48,879 bases of DNA from MGIIa-L3 sp038150305 (GCA_038150305.1 JAYOTG010000013.1:1-48879); one strand, 5' to 3'. Counted from the stretch's first letter, positions 23,345-32,758 are shown. Translations and numbers: made by a program. The notes: a model not told the origin generated them from the letters alone.

Positions 23345-23743
23345 ATGGTCAGCCAAGAGGACCTAGTTCGGCTCGCCTCCCTTTCAGGATACGACCGCAT
23401 GTTGGCCATGGACGCCGTCGCCCGAACCTATGGCGTGGCGCCTGCCGACGTGGAGCAGGCCCTCAACGCCCACCTTGGTGGTGCTGCACCTGCGACCGGA
23501 GGAGAGCAGCCTCCGTTCAACGCTCCACCCGATGTGCCGGCTCCACCGTCCATGGTGGAAAGCCTCGACCTCTCGCAGTACCGCTACGGGTACGACCCAA
23601 GCAAAGAGGCGAAAGCGCGGAGGTCGCAGGTGAGCCGAGCCATCCGCTGCCCAACCTGTAGCGCGGCCTTGGGCATTCCGAACGTGCGTCCGATCAAGGT
23701 GACGTGCCCCGCGTGCCAATCGGTTCACACCTTCTCCGCCTAA
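23345..23743 (+). CDS. Small protein with N-terminal helical domain and C-terminal zinc ribbon
   Basis: 132 residues. The first 45 residues are helical (EDLVRLASLSGYDRMLAMDAV...ADVEQALNAHL) and could be a small HTH or UBA-like fold. A Pro-rich linker follows (about residues 55-70). The end has two CxxC pairs (CPTCSAALGIPN...VTCPACQSVHTF), a classic zinc ribbon. The basic stretch KEAKARRSQVSRAIR before it may contact nucleic acid. The specific role is unknown. Confidence 0.75.
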   Translation: MVSQEDLVRLASLSGYDRMLAMDAVARTYGVAPADVEQALNAHLGGAAPATGGEQPPFNAPPDVPAPPSMVESLDLSQYRYGYDPSKEAKARRSQVSRAIRCPTCSAALGIPNVRPIKVTCPACQSVHTFSA

Positions 23744-23749
23744 GCGGGG

Positions 23750-23757
23750 CATTGATG
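23750..23757 (+). promoter_or_regulatory. Weak TATA-like element before 23781
   Basis: CATTGATG centred about 27 bp before the ATG. Spacing fits; the sequence is degenerate. Confidence 0.3.
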
Positions 23758-23780
23758 GGCAATCGGCCGGTCCATGCCAC

Positions 23781-24596
23781 ATGGACGGCCGCAGCCCCCG
23801 GCTTTGGCCCTACAATCCAGCCTCGTCCCCCGTGGCGTTGCCCGAGACCGACCTGCTGCACACGCCGGAGGCCACCTGGGTGTTGACACCCCCTTCCACG
23901 CCGCAGGAAGCCGCGTTGGACCTTGCCGGTCTGAGGACGTGGGCCGCGTCGTACACGGACGCCGAGAGCACGGCCTTGCCCGAGCTCCTCAAGGCACATG
24001 GCGCCGCTTCGCTCGAGGAGCGATGGCCGCTGCTGTTGCTTGGAGAATTGGCCAACCCCTACCGGCTGGCTGCGCTTCGGTGTGAGGCAGCGCCCATCCT
24101 CCGCGTGCGCCTTTCGGACCTGTGCCGCACGTGGACGGACGGACAAGATGCGCGGCACATTCAACCCGGACTGCATCACGTGACGCTGGCACGGTCGCGA
24201 GGATGGTGGGAGGTGGCCCACCTCGGCCTCTTCACACGGCCAGAAATGAAGCGCCTGACGATGTGGTTGGCCGAAGACCGGCCCGGCGTCTGGAAGCCGG
24301 TTCGTCCTGCAGAGGGCCGACTGCACGTGGAGACGCAGCCCTTGGATCACCCCACGCGAGACGACATCCAGTGGGACGGTGCCGAGGAACGCGTGGAGCG
24401 ACCTGCACCAACGTTCACGGGACCAGAGATCGATTTCTCTACCGTCATGGTCCCTGTGCACGTCCGCCGTGGATGCTACGACCATCGCGGGCGGCTGGCG
24501 CGTTGTGTGCACTACCCTCAGCGGGACTTCCACGAGAACGTCTTCCGACGCGGGTCGGCCTGCGATTGGGATGACGTCCTCGACGTCCACGGGTGA
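23781..24596 (+). CDS. Conserved-looking protein of unknown function
   Basis: 271 residues, soluble, without recognisable motifs. It is Trp- and Arg-rich and ends in an acidic CDWDDVLDVHG. The C-terminal third contains a possible beta-rich segment (PEIDFSTVMVPVHVRRGCYDHRGRLARCVHYPQRDFHE is read here as several strands). Its stop overlaps the GTG of the following winged-helix gene, so the two are translationally coupled. I cannot assign a function. Confidence 0.65.
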   Translation: MDGRSPRLWPYNPASSPVALPETDLLHTPEATWVLTPPSTPQEAALDLAGLRTWAASYTDAESTALPELLKAHGAASLEERWPLLLLGELANPYRLAALRCEAAPILRVRLSDLCRTWTDGQDARHIQPGLHHVTLARSRGWWEVAHLGLFTRPEMKRLTMWLAEDRPGVWKPVRPAEGRLHVETQPLDHPTRDDIQWDGAEERVERPAPTFTGPEIDFSTVMVPVHVRRGCYDHRGRLARCVHYPQRDFHENVFRRGSACDWDDVLDVHG

Positions 24597-24901
24597 AGTT
24601 GTGGGACCTCCCACGCCACATTGAAGTGCTCAGACGTCGATTTCTCTTCATGCACGGCAAGGGATCGCAGAAGAGCGCACGACTTGAACGTCTCAAGGAT
24701 GAAATCCTTGCGTACGTGGAAACCAACCCCAACTGCACGGCAGCCGACATCGTGGATTACCTCGCCAACGTTCGACGCATGCGCAACCACGGGCTGACGG
24801 CCCGCAAGGTGGGGTACTTCATCCCCAGGTACCTGAAGGAGGCCGTGGCGTTCACGTTGGACGCGACCACTGGCAAGCGGCTGTACAGGGTCGCGGCGTG
24901 A
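24593..24901 (+). CDS. Small winged-helix DNA-binding protein
   Basis: 102 residues with a GTG start overlapping the previous stop (GTGA). Residues 28-80 look like a winged helix: LERLKDEILAYVETNPNCT, AADIVDYLANV and the recognition helix region NHGLTARKVGYFIPRYLKE, followed by a hairpin (AFTLDATTGKRLYRV). The pattern resembles archaeal small HTH regulators; the target is unknown. Coupling to the upstream unknown gene suggests they act together. Confidence 0.65.
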   Translation: MKLWDLPRHIEVLRRRFLFMHGKGSQKSARLERLKDEILAYVETNPNCTAADIVDYLANVRRMRNHGLTARKVGYFIPRYLKEAVAFTLDATTGKRLYRVAA

Positions 24902-24909
24902 ACACGGCA

Positions 24910-24917
24910 CCTTGATG
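24910..24917 (+). promoter_or_regulatory. TATA-like element before the hexapeptide-repeat gene
   Basis: CCTTGATG centred about 27 bp before the ATG at 24941. Confidence 0.35.
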
Positions 24918-24940
24918 CGGCGTGGTCCTCTCACCGGTGC

Positions 24941-25621
24941 ATGGCGCCACGCCTCCCGAGGGCTGCGGACCTGTTTCCCAGCCACACGAAGGGCCTTGGG
25001 CCCCGGTTCCCGGATGGACCGGTCTGGTCCCTGCTCGACCCGGCGTCTCCGGACGGGCTGCGGGCCCAGCTGCTCAAGGCCATCGATGCTGCGGACGACC
25101 TGATCGACGCTCATGGCGGCCATTATACCGTGGACGAGGAGGAGGGGCGCGTGGCCGTTCATCGCAACGCAGTTATCGAGAACGGCGTCCACCTGATCGG
25201 TCCCTGCCTGATTGAAGCAGGCGCAGTGGTCCGTCACGCCGCATACGTGCGGCCGTGGACCTGGGCGTGCCAAAACAGCGTCATCGGCCACTGCACGGAA
25301 GTGAAACACAGCGTCCTTCTTCCCGGCGCAAAAGCCCCGCATTTCAACTACGTCGGCGACAGCATCCTGGGCGCAGGCGTCAACCTCGGTGCGGGTGCAA
25401 AATTGTCCAACCTTCGCCACGACGGCGGCGAAGTCCACGTCTGGATTGACGATGAGCGCGTGGCCACAGGGATTCGGAAATTCGGCGCCATCCTCGGCGA
25501 CGGCGTTCAGCTTGGCTGCAACGTGGTCACCAACCCGGGTTGCGTGCTTGGGCCGTCGTCCACGGTGGACCCGAACACCACCGTGACCGGTGTGCACATG
25601 GAACAGCAGCGGCATCGTTGA
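24941..25621 (+). CDS. Left-handed beta-helix acyl/nucleotidyl-sugar transferase, GlmU C-terminus-like
   Basis: 226 residues. After a helical N-terminal part (residues 1-70), repeated hexapeptides form a left-handed beta-helix: AVIENGVHLIGPCLIEAGAVVRHAAYV, then NSVIGHCTEVKHSVLLPGAKAPHFNYVGDSILGAGVNLGAG (read as separate coils) and ILGDGVQLGCNVVTNPG. The HFNYVGDSxLGxGVNLGAG stretch is typical of the acetyltransferase half of GlmU and archaeal glucosamine-1-phosphate acetyltransferases. A nucleotidyltransferase half is absent. The following gene is a GlmM-like mutase ten bases away, so the pair probably makes N-acetylglucosamine-1-phosphate for surface polysaccharide; that is inference. Confidence 0.75.
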   Translation: MAPRLPRAADLFPSHTKGLGPRFPDGPVWSLLDPASPDGLRAQLLKAIDAADDLIDAHGGHYTVDEEEGRVAVHRNAVIENGVHLIGPCLIEAGAVVRHAAYVRPWTWACQNSVIGHCTEVKHSVLLPGAKAPHFNYVGDSILGAGVNLGAGAKLSNLRHDGGEVHVWIDDERVATGIRKFGAILGDGVQLGCNVVTNPGCVLGPSSTVDPNTTVTGVHMEQQRHR

Positions 25622-25631
25622 GGTGGCCCCC

Positions 25632-27212
25632 ATGAACGTGTTTGGGACCGATGGCATCCGCGGCGAGGTGGACCTGCGACCCTGTGGGACCCGTCAGGCC
25701 ATCGATGCGCTGCTCGACGACCGACGCCTGACCCTCCCGCTGGCTTGGTTGGCGGGGCAAGCGCTGGCTCGGACGCTGGATGCAGAAGACGCCAAGGTGG
25801 TGATCGGCTGGGACGACCGCCCCGGAAATCCAGCCTTGGTCCACGCCGTTCAGGACGCATTTCAGGCCGCAGGCTGGGACGTCACCCTCCTGGGCACCTG
25901 CGCCACGCCGCTGGTGCATCACGTGCTGCTGGAGACGGCCTCGACTGCGGGCGTGATGATCACCGCAAGCCACAATCCAGTCGAAGATTCAGGGCTGAAG
26001 GTGTTCGACGCTTTTGGAAGAAAGTCAACACCTGAGCTTGAACTTCGGTTGACGCGAACGATGCTGGACCTTGCCCAAGAGGACCATGATTTGCTGCACC
26101 TCATCGACGGCGGGGCAGATGGGCTCGGCGACGATGGATTCAAGGGCGTTCACGCGGATTGGCTCAGCAACAGAATGGACGACCTCGCCGGCATGTTTCC
26201 TGAGACCGAAGGTGCGCTGATCCACGACTCGACCATGCCTTTGCTGCTGGACCTCAGCCGAGGCTCAGCCATCGGGTGGCTTCCGGCGTGGCTGGAGGCA
26301 CGGGAGCTCCGCGTTGAGGAAGTCAGCCACGCGGCCGTCGCCATGAACCGAGATTGCGGTGCGGGTGAGCTCGCTCCAGGCATGCGGTGGTCTTGGGAGG
26401 AGGCGGCAAGCGAAGATCACCTTCTGTTGCGTCACGTACGACGGGCACCCGAAGGCACGCTGATCGGCGCTGCCCTGGACGGGGACGGGGACCGATGCTT
26501 GTTGCTGGTCGCCGAATCGGACGGCCCTGCGGTCGTTGACGGCGATGCCATGGCCTTGCGCTTGCTCAAAGCGGGCGCTCGGGACCGAACATGGACCGTG
26601 GCTGCTTCCATCGAATCGGACTTGGCCCTCAGCAGCTGCGCACAAGCGATGCCCCATGTCGGTCACGTGATGGAAACGGCCGTGGGTGACCGCTGGCTTT
26701 CGGTGGCCTTGGCCGACGCCACCGAGGGCGAAGCGCCTTGCGTGGTTGGCGTCGAAGACTCCGGCCACCTCGTGCTCCCCTCGCGTTGCCGCAGCGGTTG
26801 GTCCCTCGTTGGGGACGGCGCCGCCAGCCTCGTCGCGGTGCTTCTTGCAGGGCTTGGGCGGCGTGGCGCCGTGCGCCAGGCAGGCGGGTGGAAAAAACGC
26901 GTGTCGATTGCACCTGCTGACCGCTCACGTTGGACTGGAGATGGGCCTCTGGCGGATGCGGTGCTTGCGACGGTCCACGCGACGATGCCGCATGCGGTTG
27001 AGATCACTGCGGGTGGCTTAGAGGCAGAACCGAACCTGCTGATGGTGCAAGGGACGGTCGACGGCACCCGCTTCAGCCTCGGGGTTCGCAACAGCGGCAC
27101 ACAGGCCAAAACCAGCCTCAGCGCCCGTGTTGACCACCCGCGCGCTGCGGCCCAGATGGAGGCCCTGCTGACGGCGCTCGACGACCTGCTTCGCCCTGCG
27201 TTGACGCCCTGA
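25632..27212 (+). CDS. Phosphoglucosamine/phosphomannomutase family (GlmM-like)
   Basis: 526 residues of the alpha-D-phosphohexomutase superfamily. All four active-site loops can be seen: an N-terminal FGTDGIRG, the phosphoserine loop ITASHNP (Ser113), the metal loop ALDGDGDR (Asp283/285/287), the sugar loop GVEDSGH and the phosphate loop RNSGTQAKTS. The protein is longer than the usual 450 residues, with extra sequence between the phosphoserine and metal loops. The neighbouring beta-helix acyltransferase favours glucosamine-1-phosphate as product, but mannose substrates are not excluded. The ATG giving MNVFGTDG is the family start. Confidence 0.88.
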   Translation: MNVFGTDGIRGEVDLRPCGTRQAIDALLDDRRLTLPLAWLAGQALARTLDAEDAKVVIGWDDRPGNPALVHAVQDAFQAAGWDVTLLGTCATPLVHHVLLETASTAGVMITASHNPVEDSGLKVFDAFGRKSTPELELRLTRTMLDLAQEDHDLLHLIDGGADGLGDDGFKGVHADWLSNRMDDLAGMFPETEGALIHDSTMPLLLDLSRGSAIGWLPAWLEARELRVEEVSHAAVAMNRDCGAGELAPGMRWSWEEAASEDHLLLRHVRRAPEGTLIGAALDGDGDRCLLLVAESDGPAVVDGDAMALRLLKAGARDRTWTVAASIESDLALSSCAQAMPHVGHVMETAVGDRWLSVALADATEGEAPCVVGVEDSGHLVLPSRCRSGWSLVGDGAASLVAVLLAGLGRRGAVRQAGGWKKRVSIAPADRSRWTGDGPLADAVLATVHATMPHAVEITAGGLEAEPNLLMVQGTVDGTRFSLGVRNSGTQAKTSLSARVDHPRAAAQMEALLTALDDLLRPALTP

Positions 27213-27215
27213 CGC

Positions 27216-30200
27216 TCAGTCAACGGCCATCGCATCTGCGTCACGTTGGGTCAACCAGGTCACTGCGGAAAGCAGCCCAACGGTGATGACGAGCATGACC
27301 AGCACGCTGTTGACCGGCACGCCGGCGATGACGGCCATGCCGAATCCAACCCATGCCGCCAAGAGATCCGCCAAACCGATCACGCGCCACGAACGGCGCA
27401 GCACGAGGATGCCGATGATCCATGACCAGCCGCTGAGGAAAAGCAGGGCCACCACCGCTCCAGTGAGGCCAAACCCGCTCCAAGCCGCGGGAATGAGCAG
27501 GACATGCCCGCCCTGCAGCGCTGCGGCCAGCCACAGCGGTTGCTCGGCAAGCACCGTCCACGCGGCCGCAACCAACGCCAGCGCTCCGAACAGCAACGCG
27601 GCCGGTACAATGCCAGGAAGGTCGATGCTGAGTGTGGGGCCGAGCCAATACACCAGCGAAGCCCACGCCGCAGGAGCAGCCACACCCGTCAACAGCGGCA
27701 CCGCAGGTTGCCGCCATGCGAGACCGCGTCGGAATCCTGCCACCAGCGCGAGAAGACCTGCTGGCCCAAAGGAAAGGGGAACGACAAGCAGGGCCGTCAT
27801 CGCACGCCCGCCAGCGCCTCGCTGGTCGGCGAGGTTGCGTTGCCGTCGCATGCCTTCCACCCACTCGTGAAGTGCGACGAGGCCCAGGAGCGCGGCTTCA
27901 AGCACAAGCAGCGGCACGATCCAGCCCAGTGCTTCGCCCGCGAAGGGGTCCACGCGCAGGGGGACTGGAACTTCACCGCCAACGAACAAGGTCACGAGAC
28001 GTCCGGCCACGAGCGTCACCAACAGCGCGTCGGCAAAGGCCGGCAAACGCAAGCCAAGTTGATCACGCCCAAGCACGTGCATGGAAGCCACCAACAAGGA
28101 GCCAAGCACGAAGGCCAAAAGGTGCAATTGATCGCTCAAAAGCACCACAAATCCCCCGACTCGGCCTGTGATCTCGACCAACACCAAGCCAGCAAGTCCC
28201 AACGCAACAGGTGCGTCGATCCCCAACACCTGAGGCAGAGGCATCGACAGCCGGTCTGCGGACCAACGGGCCAGTCCGATGAAGGCGGTGATCAGCAAGG
28301 CCGTCCCCGCCAGCGCGAGCGCATGGTGCCCACCGAGCCACGACCACACGGCTCCGCTCAAGGCGGTCGCGCCGATGAAGGCCATCAGCACCGTCGGGCG
28401 ATGTTCAATCCCGTCGAGGGATGCGTCGGTCGTCTGGACCTTCGGTCGGCGCGCCGTGGCTCGCTCCGCCGTCCTGCGCATGTCCGCGGCGCTTGCGAGG
28501 TCCAACGATGAGCCCTCTGTGGTGTGATCCAACCGATGCATGGCGGTCCCGTCGGTGTGGCCAACGCGCTCCGCGAATTCGTTCCGTCGTGCTTCGAGGG
28601 CCGCCTGTTCCTCGCGGCGTTGCTCGATGCGGGAGGTGGTTTGCAGTGCGCTCCTCAGTTCTCCTTGAACGCTCAACCACCCTCCGGTGGCGACGAACAT
28701 GCCACCGAGCGCCACTTGGAGGCCGAGCAATTCCGCTTCGAAGCTGACCAAAAGCATGGCCACAAGCAGACCGAGCGCGCACAGGACGTTGGTGAGCAAC
28801 CGTCCGCTCAACACCTCGCGACGGAGGAAGAAGGCCAACCCGAGGGCGACGATGACGCCCATCGCGCTGGCATCCATGGCCAAACTCAAACCTTCGAGCG
28901 AACCCTGCTGGGGCTGCAACCAGCGCACCAAAGCCAAGAGCATCAGAAGGCCAAGCAGGAGGGCATGGAGGCCTCCTTCATCCACGTCCATGTCCCCCAA
29001 TTCGTCCATGTTCTCGACGCGTTCACGCCGTCGGGCACCGTCAATGATGAGAAGAGCGACCGAGAGCAGCAAAGCTGCAGAGACCACCGAGGCGTGACCA
29101 AGGTTCCACGTCACCATCATCGCAGCGACGCCGGTCAAGGTCAGCGTGCGACGTGGGTGGTGCCTTCGTCTGCCAAGGAAGGCGACCAAGGCCTCCGTGA
29201 CCACAGGGGTCACGAGCAAGATCAACCCGACGTCAAGCGGCAGGCCTTCACCGAGGAGCGCAACCACGACGGTGAGCAAGGCCATCGCCGTTCCTGCTGC
29301 CCACAAATCCAGACTGCCTGCGTCCCGAATGCGGGCGCTGAGTTCGGTGCCGCCCGTGAAATTTCGACCTAGGTTCACGCCCGTGTCGCCCAACCGGAGG
29401 TTGACGGCGTAGGTGATCACCATCGCACCGGCGAGGAGGGAAGCCAGCAGCGGGTTGTTGAGCTCGATGGCCACGACATCGCTGGACAGCAAACGGTCAT
29501 CGAAATCACCGACGAAAAGCATGGCCCAGGCCCATGGACTCAGCACCGCGATGCCGGCCAGTGAAGCAGCGTCACGGCGCAACGCAAGCCACGCCAAACC
29601 GCCCCAGACCGTCAGCACACCGCCCACCAACAAGGGCTGGGTCGCATCGTCGCTGCCTGCGGGGACCAAGAGGGTCAGCAACACGACCAGCGCAATGGAT
29701 CCCACCCACAGGACGTGATCGGACACGTTGGCCTCGTGTTGCAGCACCACCACCGACGTGCAGGCGACCATCAAGCCGGCGTGGATCGCATACACCGACA
29801 GCCCGGCCACATCGACCTCGAGCGCGGCCAGCGGAATGGCCGCCAACGTGAACACGGCGGGCAGCCAAAGCACCCAAAGTTGCAGGGAAGGCCATGGGAC
29901 CTGTCGGACGGTCAAGTAGGACCCTGAGAAGGCGATCAACAACAGGGCGACCTGGGCCAAGGCGTACCCGACATCCGCGCGGTTCGCGGCCACAGAGAGG
30001 GTGGCGCCCACCATGCCGAGGCCGACCGACACCGCCCACAGACCGGGGCGGCCGACGCCAACCGCGTGCAATCCCGCTGAAAACCAGTTCTCGTGATGCG
30101 CGAAGCGTGTGGCCATGACCGCGTTCATCCCTGTGATGGCCGCCATGAGCAGGAAGGTCAGGAGGTCGTCTTCGAGGGGCACGAGATGCAATCCAAGCAC

Positions 30201-30995
30201 CACCCAATCGTTCGACAAGGCGTGAACGCCCACCCAGAGGTACGACGCCGCGATGCCGAGGCTCGCGAGGTTTCCCGTTCCCCTCAACAGGGCCATGCCG
30301 TGCAGGACAAGGGTTCCAATGGCGATCATGGCCACCACGCCAAGCTCGCCATACAGGCCTCCGGCCGCACTGCCGACGAGAAGGAGAATCAGGGTCGCTT
30401 GGGCGGCGATGGCATCGTCGTCATGACGCTGGGCCAAACCGACGTTGAGCCCCACCAAGCACAGCAACGTGAAGCCAAGGCCGAGACCCGCGTCCGGGAG
30501 GGCGTCAAACCACCCCCAGTGGTGCGCGTCCAGTGCGAATCCGTAGAGGATCTTCATCGAAATGATCACCCATGTGACGCCGAGCAAGCGCATCGATGGC
30601 CGCGGAATCCACCGCTCGCCAAGCCACAACCCGGCTCCACCGAGCATGAGCAGGCCTGGGGCGGCCACGCTCGGCGGAAGGGCTGTGCCCACGTATGCGG
30701 CCAACGCAGAGTACGCCACCACCATCGCGACGAGCAAGCCTTGGCCAAGGCGACGCTCGCCTTCAACGGCCAAACCTGTCACCACGTCATCGGCCGGTTC
30801 GTTCGGTTCAGAGGAGGGGGCAAAGGGAGACTGGATGTCCCCCACGGCGGCGTCGACCTCAGCCGTCGGTGCCTCGACGTCCGCCTCGTGGGCCGCTTCA
30901 GGCTCCACGTTCAAGGTGAAACCGGACAGGTCCAAGCCACCTGCGCGCTGGAAGGCGCGCTCCCGGAGGAGGTCGTCCTCCTGCGGTTCTTCCAT
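27216..30995 (-). CDS. Giant polytopic membrane protein (about 35 transmembrane helices)
   Basis: 1259 residues. The first 85 residues are acidic and soluble. About 24 hydrophobic segments then follow, then a charged cytoplasmic loop at about residues 775-865 (rich in Arg/Glu, probably coiled coil: RIEQRREEQAALEARR), then about 12 more helices. I counted roughly 35-37 by eye. No transporter signature, ATP-binding motif or catalytic motif is visible. The architecture recalls very large DUF2339-like predicted membrane proteins, but I cannot confirm homology. It has its own leaderless promoter and is not in an operon. Its stop lies three bases from that of the convergent mutase. Confidence 0.85.
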   Translation of the reverse strand: MEEPQEDDLLRERAFQRAGGLDLSGFTLNVEPEAAHEADVEAPTAEVDAAVGDIQSPFAPSSEPNEPADDVVTGLAVEGERRLGQGLLVAMVVAYSALAAYVGTALPPSVAAPGLLMLGGAGLWLGERWIPRPSMRLLGVTWVIISMKILYGFALDAHHWGWFDALPDAGLGLGFTLLCLVGLNVGLAQRHDDDAIAAQATLILLLVGSAAGGLYGELGVVAMIAIGTLVLHGMALLRGTGNLASLGIAASYLWVGVHALSNDWVVLGLHLVPLEDDLLTFLLMAAITGMNAVMATRFAHHENWFSAGLHAVGVGRPGLWAVSVGLGMVGATLSVAANRADVGYALAQVALLLIAFSGSYLTVRQVPWPSLQLWVLWLPAVFTLAAIPLAALEVDVAGLSVYAIHAGLMVACTSVVVLQHEANVSDHVLWVGSIALVVLLTLLVPAGSDDATQPLLVGGVLTVWGGLAWLALRRDAASLAGIAVLSPWAWAMLFVGDFDDRLLSSDVVAIELNNPLLASLLAGAMVITYAVNLRLGDTGVNLGRNFTGGTELSARIRDAGSLDLWAAGTAMALLTVVVALLGEGLPLDVGLILLVTPVVTEALVAFLGRRRHHPRRTLTLTGVAAMMVTWNLGHASVVSAALLLSVALLIIDGARRRERVENMDELGDMDVDEGGLHALLLGLLMLLALVRWLQPQQGSLEGLSLAMDASAMGVIVALGLAFFLRREVLSGRLLTNVLCALGLLVAMLLVSFEAELLGLQVALGGMFVATGGWLSVQGELRSALQTTSRIEQRREEQAALEARRNEFAERVGHTDGTAMHRLDHTTEGSSLDLASAADMRRTAERATARRPKVQTTDASLDGIEHRPTVLMAFIGATALSGAVWSWLGGHHALALAGTALLITAFIGLARWSADRLSMPLPQVLGIDAPVALGLAGLVLVEITGRVGGFVVLLSDQLHLLAFVLGSLLVASMHVLGRDQLGLRLPAFADALLVTLVAGRLVTLFVGGEVPVPLRVDPFAGEALGWIVPLLVLEAALLGLVALHEWVEGMRRQRNLADQRGAGGRAMTALLVVPLSFGPAGLLALVAGFRRGLAWRQPAVPLLTGVAAPAAWASLVYWLGPTLSIDLPGIVPAALLFGALALVAAAWTVLAEQPLWLAAALQGGHVLLIPAAWSGFGLTGAVVALLFLSGWSWIIGILVLRRSWRVIGLADLLAAWVGFGMAVIAGVPVNSVLVMLVITVGLLSAVTWLTQRDADAMAVD

Positions 30996-31017
30996 GCCAC
31001 GGTCTTGGCGTGTGGGA

Positions 31018-31024
31018 CTTCAAG
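31018..31024 (-). promoter_or_regulatory. TATA element of the giant membrane protein gene
   Basis: The minus strand reads CTTGAAG, centred exactly 26 bp before the ATG. Confidence 0.5.
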
Positions 31025-31121
31025 CCTCGGGGATAACGCTGAGAAATCTTGTGCTTCGAGGGCTCGGTCGAGGCCTTGAGGCGGTGTTGCTGGCCACACC
31101 GGCTCGCCCCGACCGCAAGGG

Positions 31122-31129
31122 CCTAAGAG
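31122..31129 (+). promoter_or_regulatory. Probable TATA element of pckA
   Basis: CCTAAGAG centred about 25 bp before the ATG, in GC-rich surroundings. Confidence 0.4.
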
Positions 31130-31149
31130 GGCCGGTTGAACCGCGCCTC

Positions 31150-32751
31150 ATGCCCGGCACCCTAGGCAGCATCAGCGGTGACCTCAGCCAGCACGGCCTT
31201 GCCCCCCAAGGGGACGTGCACTGGAACTTGGAGGCGCCTGACCTCATCGAGCTCGCAGCGGAACGAGGCGAAGGCGTCTTCTCGGCCCATCGTGCGTTGG
31301 TGACCGAAACTGGAGAGCGCACGGGTCGCTCGCCCAACGACAAGTTCATCGTCGACGAGGCGACCACGTCCGAGGACATCAATTGGGGCGACGTCAACGT
31401 GTCCACCGACCTTGCGACCTTCACGGCCCTGCGGGCCAAGGTCGTCGCCTTCCTCGAGGCGCGTGACGCCCTCTTCGTGCAGGACCTGTACTGCGGTGCG
31501 GAAAGCACCGAGGCGCTGCCCATCCGCGTGGTCACGCACAACGCATGGCACAGCGCCTTTGCCCGGAACATGTTCGTGCGCCCTGATGCGGCCCGATTGG
31601 CAGCGCATGAGCCGCAATTCACCGTGCTCCATGCCCCGCATTTCGAGGCCGATCCTGCCGTGGACGGGGTGAATTCGCACGTCTTCGTCATCGTCAACTA
31701 CGCGGCCAAGGAAGTCATCATCGGCGGCAGCCGCTACGCCGGTGAGATCAAGAAATCGATTTTCTCGGTCATGAACCTCATTCTGCCCAAGAAGGGCATC
31801 CTTCCCATGCACTGTTCCGCCAACACCAACGGGGAAAACACGGCCATTTTCTTCGGCCTGTCCGGCACCGGGAAAACCACCCTGTCCGCCGATCCAAAGC
31901 GCGCCTTGGTGGGCGACGATGAGCACGGGTGGGGTGCCAACGGTGTGTTCAACTTCGAGGGCGGCTGCTACGCCAAACTGATCGACCTCTCCGAAGAAGA
32001 CGAGCCCGCCATTTTCGGGACCACCCGTCGCTTCGGTACGGTGTTGGAAAACATCATCCTCGACGATGAGGGCGTGCCAGACTTCCACGACACCAGCAAG
32101 ACCCAGAACACGCGCGGCTCCTACCCGATTGAATTCATCGACAACCGCACCGCCGACTCGAAGGGAGGACATCCTCAGAACGTCATTTTCCTGACCTGCG
32201 ACGCCTTTGGCGTGCTTCCCCCCATTTCTCGGCTCACGTCAGAGCAAGCCGCCTACCACTTCATTTCCGGATACACCGCCAAGGTCGCGGGAACCGAGGT
32301 AGGCGTCAAAGAGCCGCAAGCCACCTTCTCGGCGTGCTTTGGTGAACCCTTCATGCCCATGCACCCCGGCGTGTACGCCGACCTGTTGTCCGCCAAGATG
32401 GCCGAACATGGTGCGACCGCGTGGCTGATCAACACCGGTTGGTCCGGCGGCGCCTACGGCGTCGGTGAGCGGATGAAGATTCGATACACGCGCGCCATGC
32501 TGAACGCCGCGCTTGACGGTGAGCTCGACCACGTGGCCTACGTGACCGACGCTCGCTTCGGTTTCGAAGTCCCAACCTCTTGCCCGGGCGTGCCCGAGGA
32601 CGTCCTTCAGCCGCGAGAAACCTGGGATGACGGCGGCGCTTACGACGCCACCGCAGACCGCCTCGCGCAGATGTTCAACGACAACTTCGCCCGCTACGCC
32701 GAAGGCGTCAGCGATGCCGTGAACGCAGCGGCGCCCTCGTCGCTCGCTTGA
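31150..32751 (+). CDS. pckA: Phosphoenolpyruvate carboxykinase (ATP)
   Basis: 533 residues, the usual size. It converts oxaloacetate and ATP to PEP and CO2, the entry to gluconeogenesis. The ATP-type signatures are present: TGERTGRSPNDKFIV near the N-terminus, kinase-1a P-loop GLSGTGKTTLSADPKR (from Gly236), metal/kinase-2 LVGDDEHGW, and NTRGSYPIEFIDN. The later ISGYTAKVAGTE and ACFGEPFMPMHPGVYA blocks are intact. The frame is open far upstream, but the ATG giving MPGTLGSISGDLSQHGL is the only reasonable start and has a TATA-like element 25 bp before it. A monocistronic gene. Confidence 0.96.
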   Translation: MPGTLGSISGDLSQHGLAPQGDVHWNLEAPDLIELAAERGEGVFSAHRALVTETGERTGRSPNDKFIVDEATTSEDINWGDVNVSTDLATFTALRAKVVAFLEARDALFVQDLYCGAESTEALPIRVVTHNAWHSAFARNMFVRPDAARLAAHEPQFTVLHAPHFEADPAVDGVNSHVFVIVNYAAKEVIIGGSRYAGEIKKSIFSVMNLILPKKGILPMHCSANTNGENTAIFFGLSGTGKTTLSADPKRALVGDDEHGWGANGVFNFEGGCYAKLIDLSEEDEPAIFGTTRRFGTVLENIILDDEGVPDFHDTSKTQNTRGSYPIEFIDNRTADSKGGHPQNVIFLTCDAFGVLPPISRLTSEQAAYHFISGYTAKVAGTEVGVKEPQATFSACFGEPFMPMHPGVYADLLSAKMAEHGATAWLINTGWSGGAYGVGERMKIRYTRAMLNAALDGELDHVAYVTDARFGFEVPTSCPGVPEDVLQPRETWDDGGAYDATADRLAQMFNDNFARYAEGVSDAVNAAAPSSLA

Positions 32752-32758
32752 GTTAGGC

